From Methylacidiphilum sp. (GTDB lineage Bacteria > Verrucomicrobiota > Verrucomicrobiia > CAIQCK01), in contig DYDC01000160.1 in the NCBI GenBank assembly GCA_020718125.1, positions 1 through 6,533 of the forward strand: 6,533 nucleotides of DNA. The letters are read 5' to 3'. The translations under genes were made by a program, and so were the position numbers. The notes under the pieces were generated by a model, which saw only the letters and a list, made by a program, of their open reading frames with translations, was not told the DNA's origin and did not search any database. Position 1 is the stretch's first letter. Every line of letters starts with the position of its first letter. Of this stretch, positions 1 to 6,035 are shown one piece after another.

Positions 1-12
1 GCTGACGTCTGA
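1..12 (+). CDS. Possible last codons of an upstream gene
   Basis: Reading from base 1, three sense codons (Ala-Asp-Val) are followed by TGA at 10-12, six bases before the purQ start. This would fit the tail of an upstream gene in the same operon. In many bacteria that gene is purS, the small third subunit of FGAM synthase, but three codons cannot identify it, and a stop in one of three frames is expected often by chance. Low confidence. Confidence 0.2.
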   Translation, partial: ADV

Positions 13-18
13 CCGCTT

Positions 19-750
19 ATGAAATTCGGCATCATCCAATTCCCCGGCTCCAACTGCGACCTCGACAAGCTCTGGGTCTTGCGGGACGTGCTCAAACAAG
101 AAGCCCGTTACATCTGGCACAAGGACACCGACATCGGCGACCTCGACTGTATCGTCGTGCCAGGCGGCTTCAGCTACGGCGACTACCTCCGCACCGGCGC
201 CATCGCCCGCTTCTCGCCCGTGATGAAGGCCGTCGCCGACCACGCCGCCAAGGGCAAGCTCGTCATCGGCATCTGCAACGGCTTCCAGATTCTCTGCGAA
301 GCCGGCCTCCTGCCCGGCGCGCTGCTGCGCAACCGCTCGCTCCAGTTCCGTTGCGAGCACGTCTTCATCCGCATCGAGACACAGAAGTCGCCGTTCACCT
401 GCCTCGCATGCGGAAACCAGATCATGCGCATCCCGGTCGCGCACGGCGAGGGTTGCTACTTCGCCGACCCGGCAACCATCGCCGAGATGAAGAAGAACAA
501 CGAGATCCTGTTCCGCTACGTGGACGCGCGCGGCCGCGTGGTGGACACCGCCAGCCCGAACGGCTCGGTCGAGAACATCGCCGGCATCTGCAACAAGGCC
601 CGCAACGTCTGCGGCATGATGCCGCACCCCGAGCGCGCCTCCGAGGACGAACTCGGCGGTGCCGACGGCCGCATCGTCTGGGAGAGCATCCTCAACCACC
701 TTGGCGGCGTCGAGCGCGTCCACGAGAGTGTGCTGGCGGGAGGGCGCTGA
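19..750 (+). CDS. purQ: Phosphoribosylformylglycinamidine synthase subunit PurQ (glutaminase)
   Basis: PurQ is the glutamine amidotransferase subunit of the cytoplasmic FGAM synthase complex. It releases ammonia from glutamine and passes it to PurL, which converts FGAR to FGAM in de novo purine synthesis. The 243-residue protein is slightly longer than a typical 225-235-residue PurQ and starts with the family hallmark MKFGIIQFPGSNCD. The class I amidotransferase triad is visible: the nucleophile Cys86 in GICNGFQ, and His203 and Glu205 in MMPHPER. PGGFSYGDYLRTGAIARF (about residues 48-65) and IPVAHGEG (138-145) are also diagnostic. Cysteines are frequent, including a CxxC at 128-131, whose role is unknown. 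There is no clear Shine-Dalgarno before ATG 19, but the protein begins exactly where the family does. Its partner purL is present but displaced about 830 bp downstream by three accessory genes. Confidence 0.97.
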   Translation: MKFGIIQFPGSNCDLDKLWVLRDVLKQEARYIWHKDTDIGDLDCIVVPGGFSYGDYLRTGAIARFSPVMKAVADHAAKGKLVIGICNGFQILCEAGLLPGALLRNRSLQFRCEHVFIRIETQKSPFTCLACGNQIMRIPVAHGEGCYFADPATIAEMKKNNEILFRYVDARGRVVDTASPNGSVENIAGICNKARNVCGMMPHPERASEDELGGADGRIVWESILNHLGGVERVHESVLAGGR

Positions 751-764
751 GGTGCTGAGGTTCG

Positions 765-1055
765 ATGCACATCATCACTCGCAAACGGCTCAACGAGTTC
801 GCGGAGAAGCATCCCACCGCGACCGCCGGGTTGGCGCACTGGTATCGGGTGATGAAGAAAAACAACTTTGCCAACTTCGCCGCTTTGCGCGCCGCGTTTC
901 CTCACGCGGACCAAGTCGGCGGGCTGACGGTGTTCAACATCGGCGGCAACAAAGCCCGATTGATCGCCGCGATTCACTACAACCGCCGGAAGCTGTATAT
1001 TCGCGGTGTCCTGACCCACGCTGAGTATGACGCGGGCGGATGGAAAGAGAAGTAA
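765..1055 (+). CDS. higB: HigB-family type II toxin (mRNA interferase)
   Basis: This predicted 96-residue toxin belongs to the HigB_toxin family, members of which cut mRNA, usually on the ribosome, and arrest growth until bound by the antitoxin. The sequence follows the family from end to end: a basic N-terminus (IITRKRLNEF), the WYRVMKKNNF segment (residues 26-35), a central FPHADQV followed by VFNIGGNKARLIAAIHY (56-72), and the C-terminal YIRGVLTHAEYDAGGW block (78-93). His85, Tyr88 and Asp89 lie in that block, where RelE-fold toxins of this group place functional residues. ATG 765 is preceded by GAGG at 757-760, a somewhat close spacing of 4 nt. It starts 14 nt after the purQ stop, so transcription from the purine promoter is likely. 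Toxin-first order is typical of higBA loci. Assignment to the family is firm; activity is inferred. Confidence 0.9.
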   Translation: MHIITRKRLNEFAEKHPTATAGLAHWYRVMKKNNFANFAALRAAFPHADQVGGLTVFNIGGNKARLIAAIHYNRRKLYIRGVLTHAEYDAGGWKEK

Positions 1056-1057
1056 CC

Positions 1058-1282
1058 ATGTCCACAACGCAAATCGAAAAAGCGATGACTGCTTGGCCGC
1101 AGGTCAAGGCGGCGCTCTATATGCCGCGCAACGAGCGCGAATACCGCCAGCTTGTGAAACTGCTCGACCGGCTGGTTGACGAAGTCGGCGAGGACGAAAA
1201 CCACCCGTTGGCCTCCATGATGGAAGTGCTCGGCGTCCTCATCGAGAAATACGAGGACGAGCACGTGCCGGAGCTTGCGTGA
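1058..1282 (+). CDS. HigA-like antitoxin lacking the helix-turn-helix domain
   Basis: This 74-residue acidic protein begins 2 nt after the toxin stop codon. The body (from about residue 22, RNEREYRQLVKLLDRLVDEV) and the segment from HPLASMMEVLGVLIEKYEDEH (about 49-69) match the N-terminal part of the HigA antitoxins that accompany HigB toxins. There, the YEDEH segment is normally followed by PIP and then a roughly 60-residue HTH_3 DNA-binding domain. Here the protein stops five residues after YEDEH (VPELA), and no HTH is encoded in any frame downstream. ATG 1058 is preferred over the in-frame ATG at 1040, which lies inside the toxin gene; the purine-rich AAGAGAAG at 1045-1052 is a plausible ribosome binding site for it. 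It probably neutralises the HigB toxin, but self-repression would need another protein. Either a natural short form or a product of deletion is possible. Confidence 0.78.
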   Translation: MSTTQIEKAMTAWPQVKAALYMPRNEREYRQLVKLLDRLVDEVGEDENHPLASMMEVLGVLIEKYEDEHVPELA

Positions 1283-1284
1283 TG
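1270..1284 (+). promoter_or_regulatory. GGAG ribosome binding site and TGATG coupling junction
   Basis: GGAG at 1270-1273 lies 8 nt before ATG 1282 inside the last codons of the antitoxin-like gene. The antitoxin stop TGA (1280-1282) shares one base with the DUF2442 start codon (1282-1284). This is the best Shine-Dalgarno in the cassette and indicates translational coupling of the two genes. It also decides the start: a GTG at 1279 is in frame but poorly placed. Confidence 0.6.
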
Positions 1285-1533
1285 AGCGTCGTAATCGCCA
1301 ATACCGCCCATGCTATTCGTTTCATCGGCGGGAAGTTCTGCGCCAAACTGAGCGACGGCCGTCGTCCGGCAGTTCCGCATCGCAAGATCCCGTGGCTATC
1401 ATGGCTGGCCAAGGCCACTCCAAAGCAACGCAACGCGTGGTCCCTGGAGCCGGGCGGCTTCGCCATCTACTGGGACCAACTCGACGACGGCATCGAGATC
1501 GGCCACTTGTTGGCCATGGAAGCTATCGTTTGA
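1282..1533 (+). CDS. DUF2442 domain protein, third gene of the toxin-antitoxin cassette
   Basis: This 83-residue protein matches the small DUF2442 family. The family pattern is visible: a strand pair ending in LSDGRRPAVP (residues 23-32), then a proline/tryptophan segment (IPWLSWL), then KATPKQRNAW (44-53), GGFAIYWDQLDDGIEI (58-73) and the terminal LL (76-77). DUF2442 proteins have no proven biochemical role that I can state. They are often encoded beside small toxin-like proteins such as DUF4160 and are commonly suspected of being antitoxin components. The start overlaps the antitoxin-like gene by one base, so the two are likely made together. The inference is that it is a third subunit, either a co-antitoxin or a stand-in for the missing HigA DNA-binding domain. 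No HTH is recognisable in it. It ends 48 nt before purL. Confidence 0.85.
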   Translation: MSVVIANTAHAIRFIGGKFCAKLSDGRRPAVPHRKIPWLSWLAKATPKQRNAWSLEPGGFAIYWDQLDDGIEIGHLLAMEAIV

Positions 1534-1581
1534 CTCCACCACGGGTTTTTTGAACGGCAAACTCTTCTTACCATCTCTGAA

Positions 1582-3876
1582 ATGACCGACCCAATAATCA
1601 CCCCCGAAATCATCGCCGACCACGGCATCACGCCGGAGGAATTCGAGCGCATCAAAGGCGTCCTCGGGCGCGAGCCGAACTTCACCGAGCTGGGCATCTT
1701 CTCCGTGATGTGGAGCGAACATTGCTCCTACAAGAACTCCAAGCCGGTGCTGAAGACGTTCCCGACCAAAGGCCCGCAAATCCTCGTCGGCGCGGGCGAG
1801 GAGAACGCCGGCGTCACCGACATCGGCGACGGCTGGGCCATCTCGTTCAAGATCGAGAGCCACAACCACCCCAGCGCCGTCGAACCGTTCCAAGGCGCGG
1901 CGACGGGCGTGGGTGGCATCCTGCGCGACATCTTCACGATGGGCGCGCGGCCGATCCTGAACATGAACTCGCTGCGGTTCGGGCCGATTGACGGCGACGA
2001 CGAAACCGCGCGCCGCAACAAACGGCTTTTCGCCGGCGTCGTCGGCGGCATCGCCCACTACGGCAACTGCGTCGGCGTGCCGACCATCGGCGGCGAGGTC
2101 TATTTCGACGAGAGTTACGAGGGCAACCCGCTGCTCAACGCCCTCTGCCTCGGCCTTCTGCGCCACGAACAGATCGCGCGCGGCGCGGCGAAGGGCACTG
2201 GCAACCCGGTTTTCTACGTCGGCCCCGCCACGGGCCGCGACGGCCTTGCGGGCGCGGCGTTCGCGTCGCGCGAGTTGACCGAGGAATCGCACGAGGACCG
2301 CCCGGCCGTGCAGGTCGGCGACCCGTTCATGGAGAAACTCGTGCTCGAAGCCGTGCTCGAACTGCTCCAGACCGACGCCGTCGTCGGCATCCAGGATATG
2401 GGCGCGGCGGGCCTGACCTGCTCGACGTGCGAGACCGCCTCGCGCGCCGGCACCGGCATCGAGATTGATCTGGCGCTAGTGCCACAGCGCGAGCCGGGCA
2501 TGACGCCTTACGAGATCATGCTCAGCGAGAGCCAGGAGCGGATGCTCGTCATCGTGCAAAAGGGCCGCGAGGCCGAAGTGCAGCGCATTTTCGATAAGTG
2601 GGATCTCCCGTCGGCCGAGATCGGTTTCGTCACCGACACCGGCCTGATGCGCGTGAAGAATCACGGCAAGGTTGTCGCCGAGATCCCCGCTGCCAAGCTC
2701 GCCAACGACGCGCCGGTTTATTATCGCGAGGCCAAAGAGCCAAGCTACTTTGCCAAGACCCGCGCGTGGAAGATCAGCGACCTGCCGCCGCTCAACGACC
2801 CGCAAAAGGTTCTGCCCGAACTGCTCGCCTCGCCGAGCGTCGCGTCCAAGAACTGGGTCTATCGCCAATACGATCACATGGTCCAGACGCGCACCGTCGT
2901 TTGCCCCGGCAGCGACGCAGCCGTCGTGCGGCTCAAGCTCAGTTCACCGCCGGCGAAAGACCGCTACCTTGCCATCACCACCGACTGCAACGGCACCTAC
3001 TGCTACCTCGACCCCTACACCGGCGGCGCCATCGCGGTGGCCGAGGCGTGCCGCAACATCGTCTGTTCCGGCGGCCGGCCGCTCGCGGCGACCGACAATC
3101 TCAACTTCGGCAACCCGATGAAGCCGGAGATTTTCTTTCAGGTCCTCAAGGCCGCCGAAGGCATCAGCAAAGCCTGCCGCACCTTCAAGACGCCGATCAC
3201 CGGCGGCAACGTCAGCTTCTACAATGAAAGCCCGACCGGCGCGATTGACCCGACGCCGGTCATCGGCATGGTCGGCATCATTGACGACATCGCCCACATC
3301 ACGACGCAGTGGTTCAAGAACCACGGCGACGTCATCATCCTCGCCGGCAACGCTGTGGATACGGCCGACCCGTATCTCGGCCTCGGCGGCAGCGAATACG
3401 CCAAGCGCCTCCACCACGTCAAAGCCGGCCTCCCGCCGCGCATTGACCTCCCGACGGAAAAGAAGCTCCAGGACGCCGTGCTCGCCCTCATCCGCGACGG
3501 CAAGATCAAGAGCGCGCACGATTGCAGCGAAGGCGGCCTCGCTGTGACGTTGGCCGAGTGTTGCATCTCCAAGCATCCCGGCCGCAACACGTCGGCATTG
3601 ATCGGCGCGAAAGCGGACCTCAGCGCGTTCGCCTCCGGCACGCGGCTCGACGCGCTGCTTTTCGGCGAAGCGCAGTCGCGCATCGTTCTTAGTGTCGCGA
3701 AGGAGAACGCCGACGCGGTCGTCGCGAAACTCAAGTCTCAAGGCGTGCCAGCGGCCGTCATCGGCACCGTTGGCGGCGCCGCGCTGGAGATCAAGGCCGG
3801 CAAGACCGCCTGCAAGTGGAGCGTGGCCGACCTTTACGACGGCTGGTGGTATTCCATCGCGCGGAAAATGGCGTGA
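1582..3876 (+). CDS. purL: Phosphoribosylformylglycinamidine synthase subunit PurL (synthetase)
   Basis: PurL is the ATP-dependent synthetase subunit of FGAM synthase. It activates FGAR and adds ammonia delivered by PurQ. The 764-residue length is typical of the bacterial small PurL (about 720-780). The N-terminus holds the family signature MWSEHCSYKNSK (residues 43-54, with His47) and the ATP-binding/catalytic block ESHNHPSAVEPFQGAATGVGG from residue 92. RDIFTMGARPI (115-125) and the later GIQDMGAAGLTCSTCE, LSESQERML, ITGGNVSFYNES and HDCSEGGLAVTLAE blocks cover both AIRS-like halves, so the enzyme looks complete. ATG 1582 gives the expected N-terminus but has no Shine-Dalgarno; the next motif begins only about 20 residues in. 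It is separated from purQ by the toxin-antitoxin cassette, and no convincing terminator lies in the 48 nt before it, so read-through is possible. Confidence 0.97.
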   Translation: MTDPIITPEIIADHGITPEEFERIKGVLGREPNFTELGIFSVMWSEHCSYKNSKPVLKTFPTKGPQILVGAGEENAGVTDIGDGWAISFKIESHNHPSAVEPFQGAATGVGGILRDIFTMGARPILNMNSLRFGPIDGDDETARRNKRLFAGVVGGIAHYGNCVGVPTIGGEVYFDESYEGNPLLNALCLGLLRHEQIARGAAKGTGNPVFYVGPATGRDGLAGAAFASRELTEESHEDRPAVQVGDPFMEKLVLEAVLELLQTDAVVGIQDMGAAGLTCSTCETASRAGTGIEIDLALVPQREPGMTPYEIMLSESQERMLVIVQKGREAEVQRIFDKWDLPSAEIGFVTDTGLMRVKNHGKVVAEIPAAKLANDAPVYYREAKEPSYFAKTRAWKISDLPPLNDPQKVLPELLASPSVASKNWVYRQYDHMVQTRTVVCPGSDAAVVRLKLSSPPAKDRYLAITTDCNGTYCYLDPYTGGAIAVAEACRNIVCSGGRPLAATDNLNFGNPMKPEIFFQVLKAAEGISKACRTFKTPITGGNVSFYNESPTGAIDPTPVIGMVGIIDDIAHITTQWFKNHGDVIILAGNAVDTADPYLGLGGSEYAKRLHHVKAGLPPRIDLPTEKKLQDAVLALIRDGKIKSAHDCSEGGLAVTLAECCISKHPGRNTSALIGAKADLSAFASGTRLDALLFGEAQSRIVLSVAKENADAVVAKLKSQGVPAAVIGTVGGAALEIKAGKTACKWSVADLYDGWWYSIARKMA

Positions 3877-3911
3877 ACCAGCTTTGGCGCTGCGGAAGCC
3901 ATACCGCTTGG

Positions 3912-4622
3912 CTATTGCCGTGTCGGAGGAGGTAAGTTCGAGTCAAGCTCGGTTTGGGCGGAACGATTGGTGTGGGACTTGGTGCGCCGGAAAGCCTGCG
4001 TCGTGCCGCGGCAGAACGACGGAAACTGATTGGGGCACTGTGTTTCAATTTCCTGCAACCGCACCCTTCCATCCCATAGCTCTGCAAAGTCGCGGGCAAG
4101 GTCGAGGTTGCCCTCGCCGTAAACCCGATCCAAGCGTGGAGATTTCTCGGTCAACTCATCCAGCGTGCGCTTTGGCTTGTCGTCTCTTTCGGCGAGATAG
4201 TCGTTGGCCGCGTAGCGTGTTCCCGCTGGTGGCTGTCCAAAGCCCAGCCAGCCGAGCGTGTTCGTTCGATCTCCGAGCCACCACGCTTCAATCTCCTCTT
4301 GGGCGATCGCGAGGATGAACCGGTCCTTGCCCGCAATCAGCTTCCTGACTTTGGTTTGGATTTTCTGTGTGCGTCGGTCCAGCAGGATGATGATGAAAGC
4401 GTAAGGCAAGTTTGGGTCTTTCCGCAATACCTGGACCATCCGGCGGATCGCCATCCAAACACCGCCATGACCACGAGGGCGCATTTGCAGCCATTCGAAA
4501 GCATCGGCGACCTGCACAGGCCAAGTCACCTTGGCGCGTTCCTCTGCAATGCGACGCAAGATCGGCGGCAGCAACGCCAGATCAATCGGCCCTTCCGCAA
4601 CGATGCCAACGCGGTCGCTCAT
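3912..4622 (-). CDS. DUF4276 (TOPRIM-like) protein, partner of the upstream AAA ATPase
   Basis: This 236-residue protein matches DUF4276, a family related to TOPRIM nuclease domains. Visible elements are the first strand with its acidic residue (VGIVAEGPID, Glu10), RPRGHGG (48-54), the second hydrophobic strand FIIILLDRR (76-84, Asp82), and the family hallmark ILAIAQEEIEAWWLGD (103-118). Late residues CPNQFPSF resemble the C-terminal segment of the family. TOPRIM nucleases usually carry D-x-D after the second strand; here it reads Asp-Arg-Arg, so metal-dependent cleavage is uncertain. ATG 4622 is chosen over an in-frame ATG at 4664 because it forms an ATGA overlap with the ATPase stop codon. 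The two genes are therefore co-transcribed and coupled. The likely role is an effector controlled by the ATPase, possibly in phage defence; this is inferred from architecture. It converges on purL, with 35 bp between the stop codons. Confidence 0.82.
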   Translation of the reverse strand: MSDRVGIVAEGPIDLALLPPILRRIAEERAKVTWPVQVADAFEWLQMRPRGHGGVWMAIRRMVQVLRKDPNLPYAFIIILLDRRTQKIQTKVRKLIAGKDRFILAIAQEEIEAWWLGDRTNTLGWLGFGQPPAGTRYAANDYLAERDDKPKRTLDELTEKSPRLDRVYGEGNLDLARDFAELWDGRVRLQEIETQCPNQFPSFCRGTTQAFRRTKSHTNRSAQTELDSNLPPPTRQ

Positions 4623-5836
4623 GGTCTCGCGCCCGCCGTTGCACCGAGAAGCCCACTGACCCACGCCTCGCCCAGCGAGTGCTCAAATGCGTGACGGACA
4701 ATCTTTAACTGCGGCCGTTCGGACAACCGGGTGATCGTCGCGCCCTCCAGCGGCTTGCCACGCTCAACCAGAAACACTTGTTCCGGGTGATCGAAGAACT
4801 CATCGAGCACATAGGGGCTGTGTGTGGTAAAGAAGACTTGGCACTGGTTGGGCGGCTTGCGTAGCGTGAGTTCACGCAGCACTTGGACAACTTCGCGGAT
4901 CAGTTGCGGATGAACGCCGTTCTCCGGCTCTTCAAATGTGAGGACTGATGGAATGCGTTCCAGATAGAGCAGCGAGGTAACGGCCAGCAGTCGCAGCACG
5001 CCGTCGCTCATTTGCTGGCTGTTGAAGACCACCGCTTGGCCGTTGGCTTCATGCAGCCGTAAGGTTTGCCAGCCCCATCTGGACCCGCCAACAACAGAAA
5101 TGTCTGAGACGGTTGGGAACAGCCGCTTGATGCGGTTGACCAGTTGGGCAAACGCCTGGGGTTTCTCCCGCTTCAGTCTCGCCAGCAAAGGAGCGAGGTG
5201 TTCGCCGGATGGGCCGAGCGTGTCGTGCTTTCCCCGGTCAGGCAGCCGCAAGACTTTCGGGTCCCAAAGCAGGAATCCTCGGAAGCCTTCGATCCACTTC
5301 CGGAAATGAAGCAGCTCTGGGAATCTGCTTTGATCCTCAGGTGACTCAAGCCGGCTCATCACGCTGGCCGGCAAACCAATTTCCTTAAACTCCTCGATCT
5401 GCTGAGTCTTTCGGTCAAGCCACGTGACAGAACGGCCCTGTCGCTCCAACAAGACGGCAGATTGCTGATTTTGGGAAGCTCTGTAATCGAGCACTTCTTC
5501 CCCAACTCCCAAGTAGCGCCGTGGCGAGAGCGACACCGAGTAATGGTAAATGCCGCCGCACCTGCCTGCGGCGTCTGCGGGCAGTTCGACATCCAAATCC
5601 CAAGTGATTTTCTGGTGCGACTCGCGCAAGTTCGGTAGATCCCCGTAGTCCCACTCGCGCTCCCGCAAGTAAACCTCCACCGAGGTCATGAAGAACGCCC
5701 GCAGGAAATCTATCGCCTGAAGGAACGAGGACTTGCCACTCCCATTCGGCCCGACCAAGGCATTCAGTCGGTTGCAGGTCAACCCGGAGACATTCCGGAG
5801 GTTCTTGAAGTTGGAGATGCTGAGCCGCTTGATCAT
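4619..5836 (-). CDS. RecF/OLD-like AAA (SMC-type) ATPase
   Basis: This 405-residue predicted ATPase has the ABC/SMC-type fold found in AAA_15/AAA_21 proteins. It starts MIKRLSISNFKNL, the usual first strand, followed by Walker A GPNGSGKSS (residues 29-37). A signature-like QQMSDGVLRLL (274-284), Walker B LTFEEPENGVHP (299-310) and the H-loop TTHSPYVLDEF (337-347) are all intact. The C-terminus ends in SLGEAWVSGLLGA (387-399), common in ATPases of this group, and carries no fused TOPRIM domain. The TOPRIM-like function is instead supplied by the next gene, DUF4276, through a 4-bp ATGA overlap. This resembles the split ATPase/TOPRIM layout of PARIS and differs from OLD and GajA, where both are in one chain. 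Such ATPases typically sense invasion and hold or release a toxic nuclease. Biological function here is inference; the ATPase family assignment is firm. Confidence 0.92.
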   Translation of the reverse strand: MIKRLSISNFKNLRNVSGLTCNRLNALVGPNGSGKSSFLQAIDFLRAFFMTSVEVYLREREWDYGDLPNLRESHQKITWDLDVELPADAAGRCGGIYHYSVSLSPRRYLGVGEEVLDYRASQNQQSAVLLERQGRSVTWLDRKTQQIEEFKEIGLPASVMSRLESPEDQSRFPELLHFRKWIEGFRGFLLWDPKVLRLPDRGKHDTLGPSGEHLAPLLARLKREKPQAFAQLVNRIKRLFPTVSDISVVGGSRWGWQTLRLHEANGQAVVFNSQQMSDGVLRLLAVTSLLYLERIPSVLTFEEPENGVHPQLIREVVQVLRELTLRKPPNQCQVFFTTHSPYVLDEFFDHPEQVFLVERGKPLEGATITRLSERPQLKIVRHAFEHSLGEAWVSGLLGATAGARP

Positions 5837-5853
5837 TCGCAGTCCATGTTCAT
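5833..5853 (-). promoter_or_regulatory. Possible six-codon leader ORF ahead of the ATPase gene
   Basis: On the minus strand a short frame reads Met-Asn-Met-Asp-Cys-Glu and stops with TGA at 5835-5833, overlapping the ATPase start codon (5836-5834) in an ATGA arrangement. It could couple ribosomes into the ATPase gene, which lacks a strong Shine-Dalgarno of its own. An ORF this short is easily produced by chance, and no ribosome binding site stands out in front of it. Confidence 0.2.
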
Positions 5854-5919
5854 GTTCTAAGCGTCAGACTAGCGGATGGGCTGGCACAAGTGCAAACTTT
5901 CAATCGCGTGCGTCCACAC

Positions 5920-5941
5920 GGCGAACACATGACGATTCGCC
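5920..5941. repeat. 6-bp inverted repeat with 10-bp spacer
   Basis: GGCGAA at 5920-5925 is mirrored by TTCGCC at 5936-5941. The 22-bp span and its place between two divergent genes would suit an operator for a dimeric repressor. Six-base arms are weak evidence in GC-rich DNA, so this is a candidate only. Confidence 0.25.
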
Positions 5942-5960
5942 CCGCGCAGAATATGTGTTG

Positions 5961-5966
5961 TTGACA
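5961..5966 (+). promoter_or_regulatory. Consensus -35 hexamer (possible promoter of the exonuclease gene)
   Basis: TTGACA matches the sigma-70-type -35 consensus exactly and lies 69 nt before ATG 6036. At the ideal 17-bp spacing the -10 position reads AACACG (5984-5989), a poor match. The promoter call is therefore tentative. Confidence 0.25.
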
Positions 5967-6035
5967 AAGCCGTAGCACGCCGCAACACGCTCCTTGCGTC
6001 CCCCCTGCGGCTTGGCTAGCCTTCGTGGCGCTCGT

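Larger units (their letters stand above)
5837..6035. other. Divergent intergenic region between the ATPase and exonuclease genes
   Basis: About 200 bp separate the two divergent start codons, so promoters for both should lie here. It holds a perfect TTGACA hexamer on the plus strand (5961-5966) and an inverted repeat GGCGAA/TTCGCC (5920-5925 and 5936-5941). I see no tRNA, riboswitch or convincing coding sequence in it. A TTG-initiated extension of the exonuclease frame to 5994 is possible but adds residues foreign to the family. Confidence 0.6.

Noticed and set aside
1040..1057. Upstream ATG at 1040 as the antitoxin start
   Set aside because: It lies within the end of the toxin gene and adds six residues not needed by the family; ATG 1058 has a purine-rich site at a suitable distance.
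1501..1551. Hairpin GGCCA/TGGCC plus a later run of six T as an intrinsic terminator before purL
   Set aside because: The 5-bp stem (1501-1515) is about 30 nt from the T-run at 1546-1551, so they do not form one terminator, and there is no good stem directly before the T-run.
1399..2292. Long minus-strand open frame (297 codons) across the start of purL
   Set aside because: It lies mostly antisense to the well-supported purL, has the repetitive Arg/Ala/Asp/Val-rich composition of a GC-rich antisense frame, and matches no family I recognise.
2944..3741. Minus-strand open frame (265 codons) inside purL
   Set aside because: It is fully antisense to conserved PurL coding sequence and has shadow-frame composition.
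3877..3911. Bidirectional terminator between the convergent purL and DUF4276 genes
   Set aside because: Only weak 4-5 bp pairings without T-tracts are visible in the 35 bp; no terminator can be supported.
4299..4694. Plus-strand open frame opposite the DUF4276 gene
   Set aside because: It is antisense to recognisable DUF4276 motifs, has no family resemblance and no ribosome binding site in a useful place.
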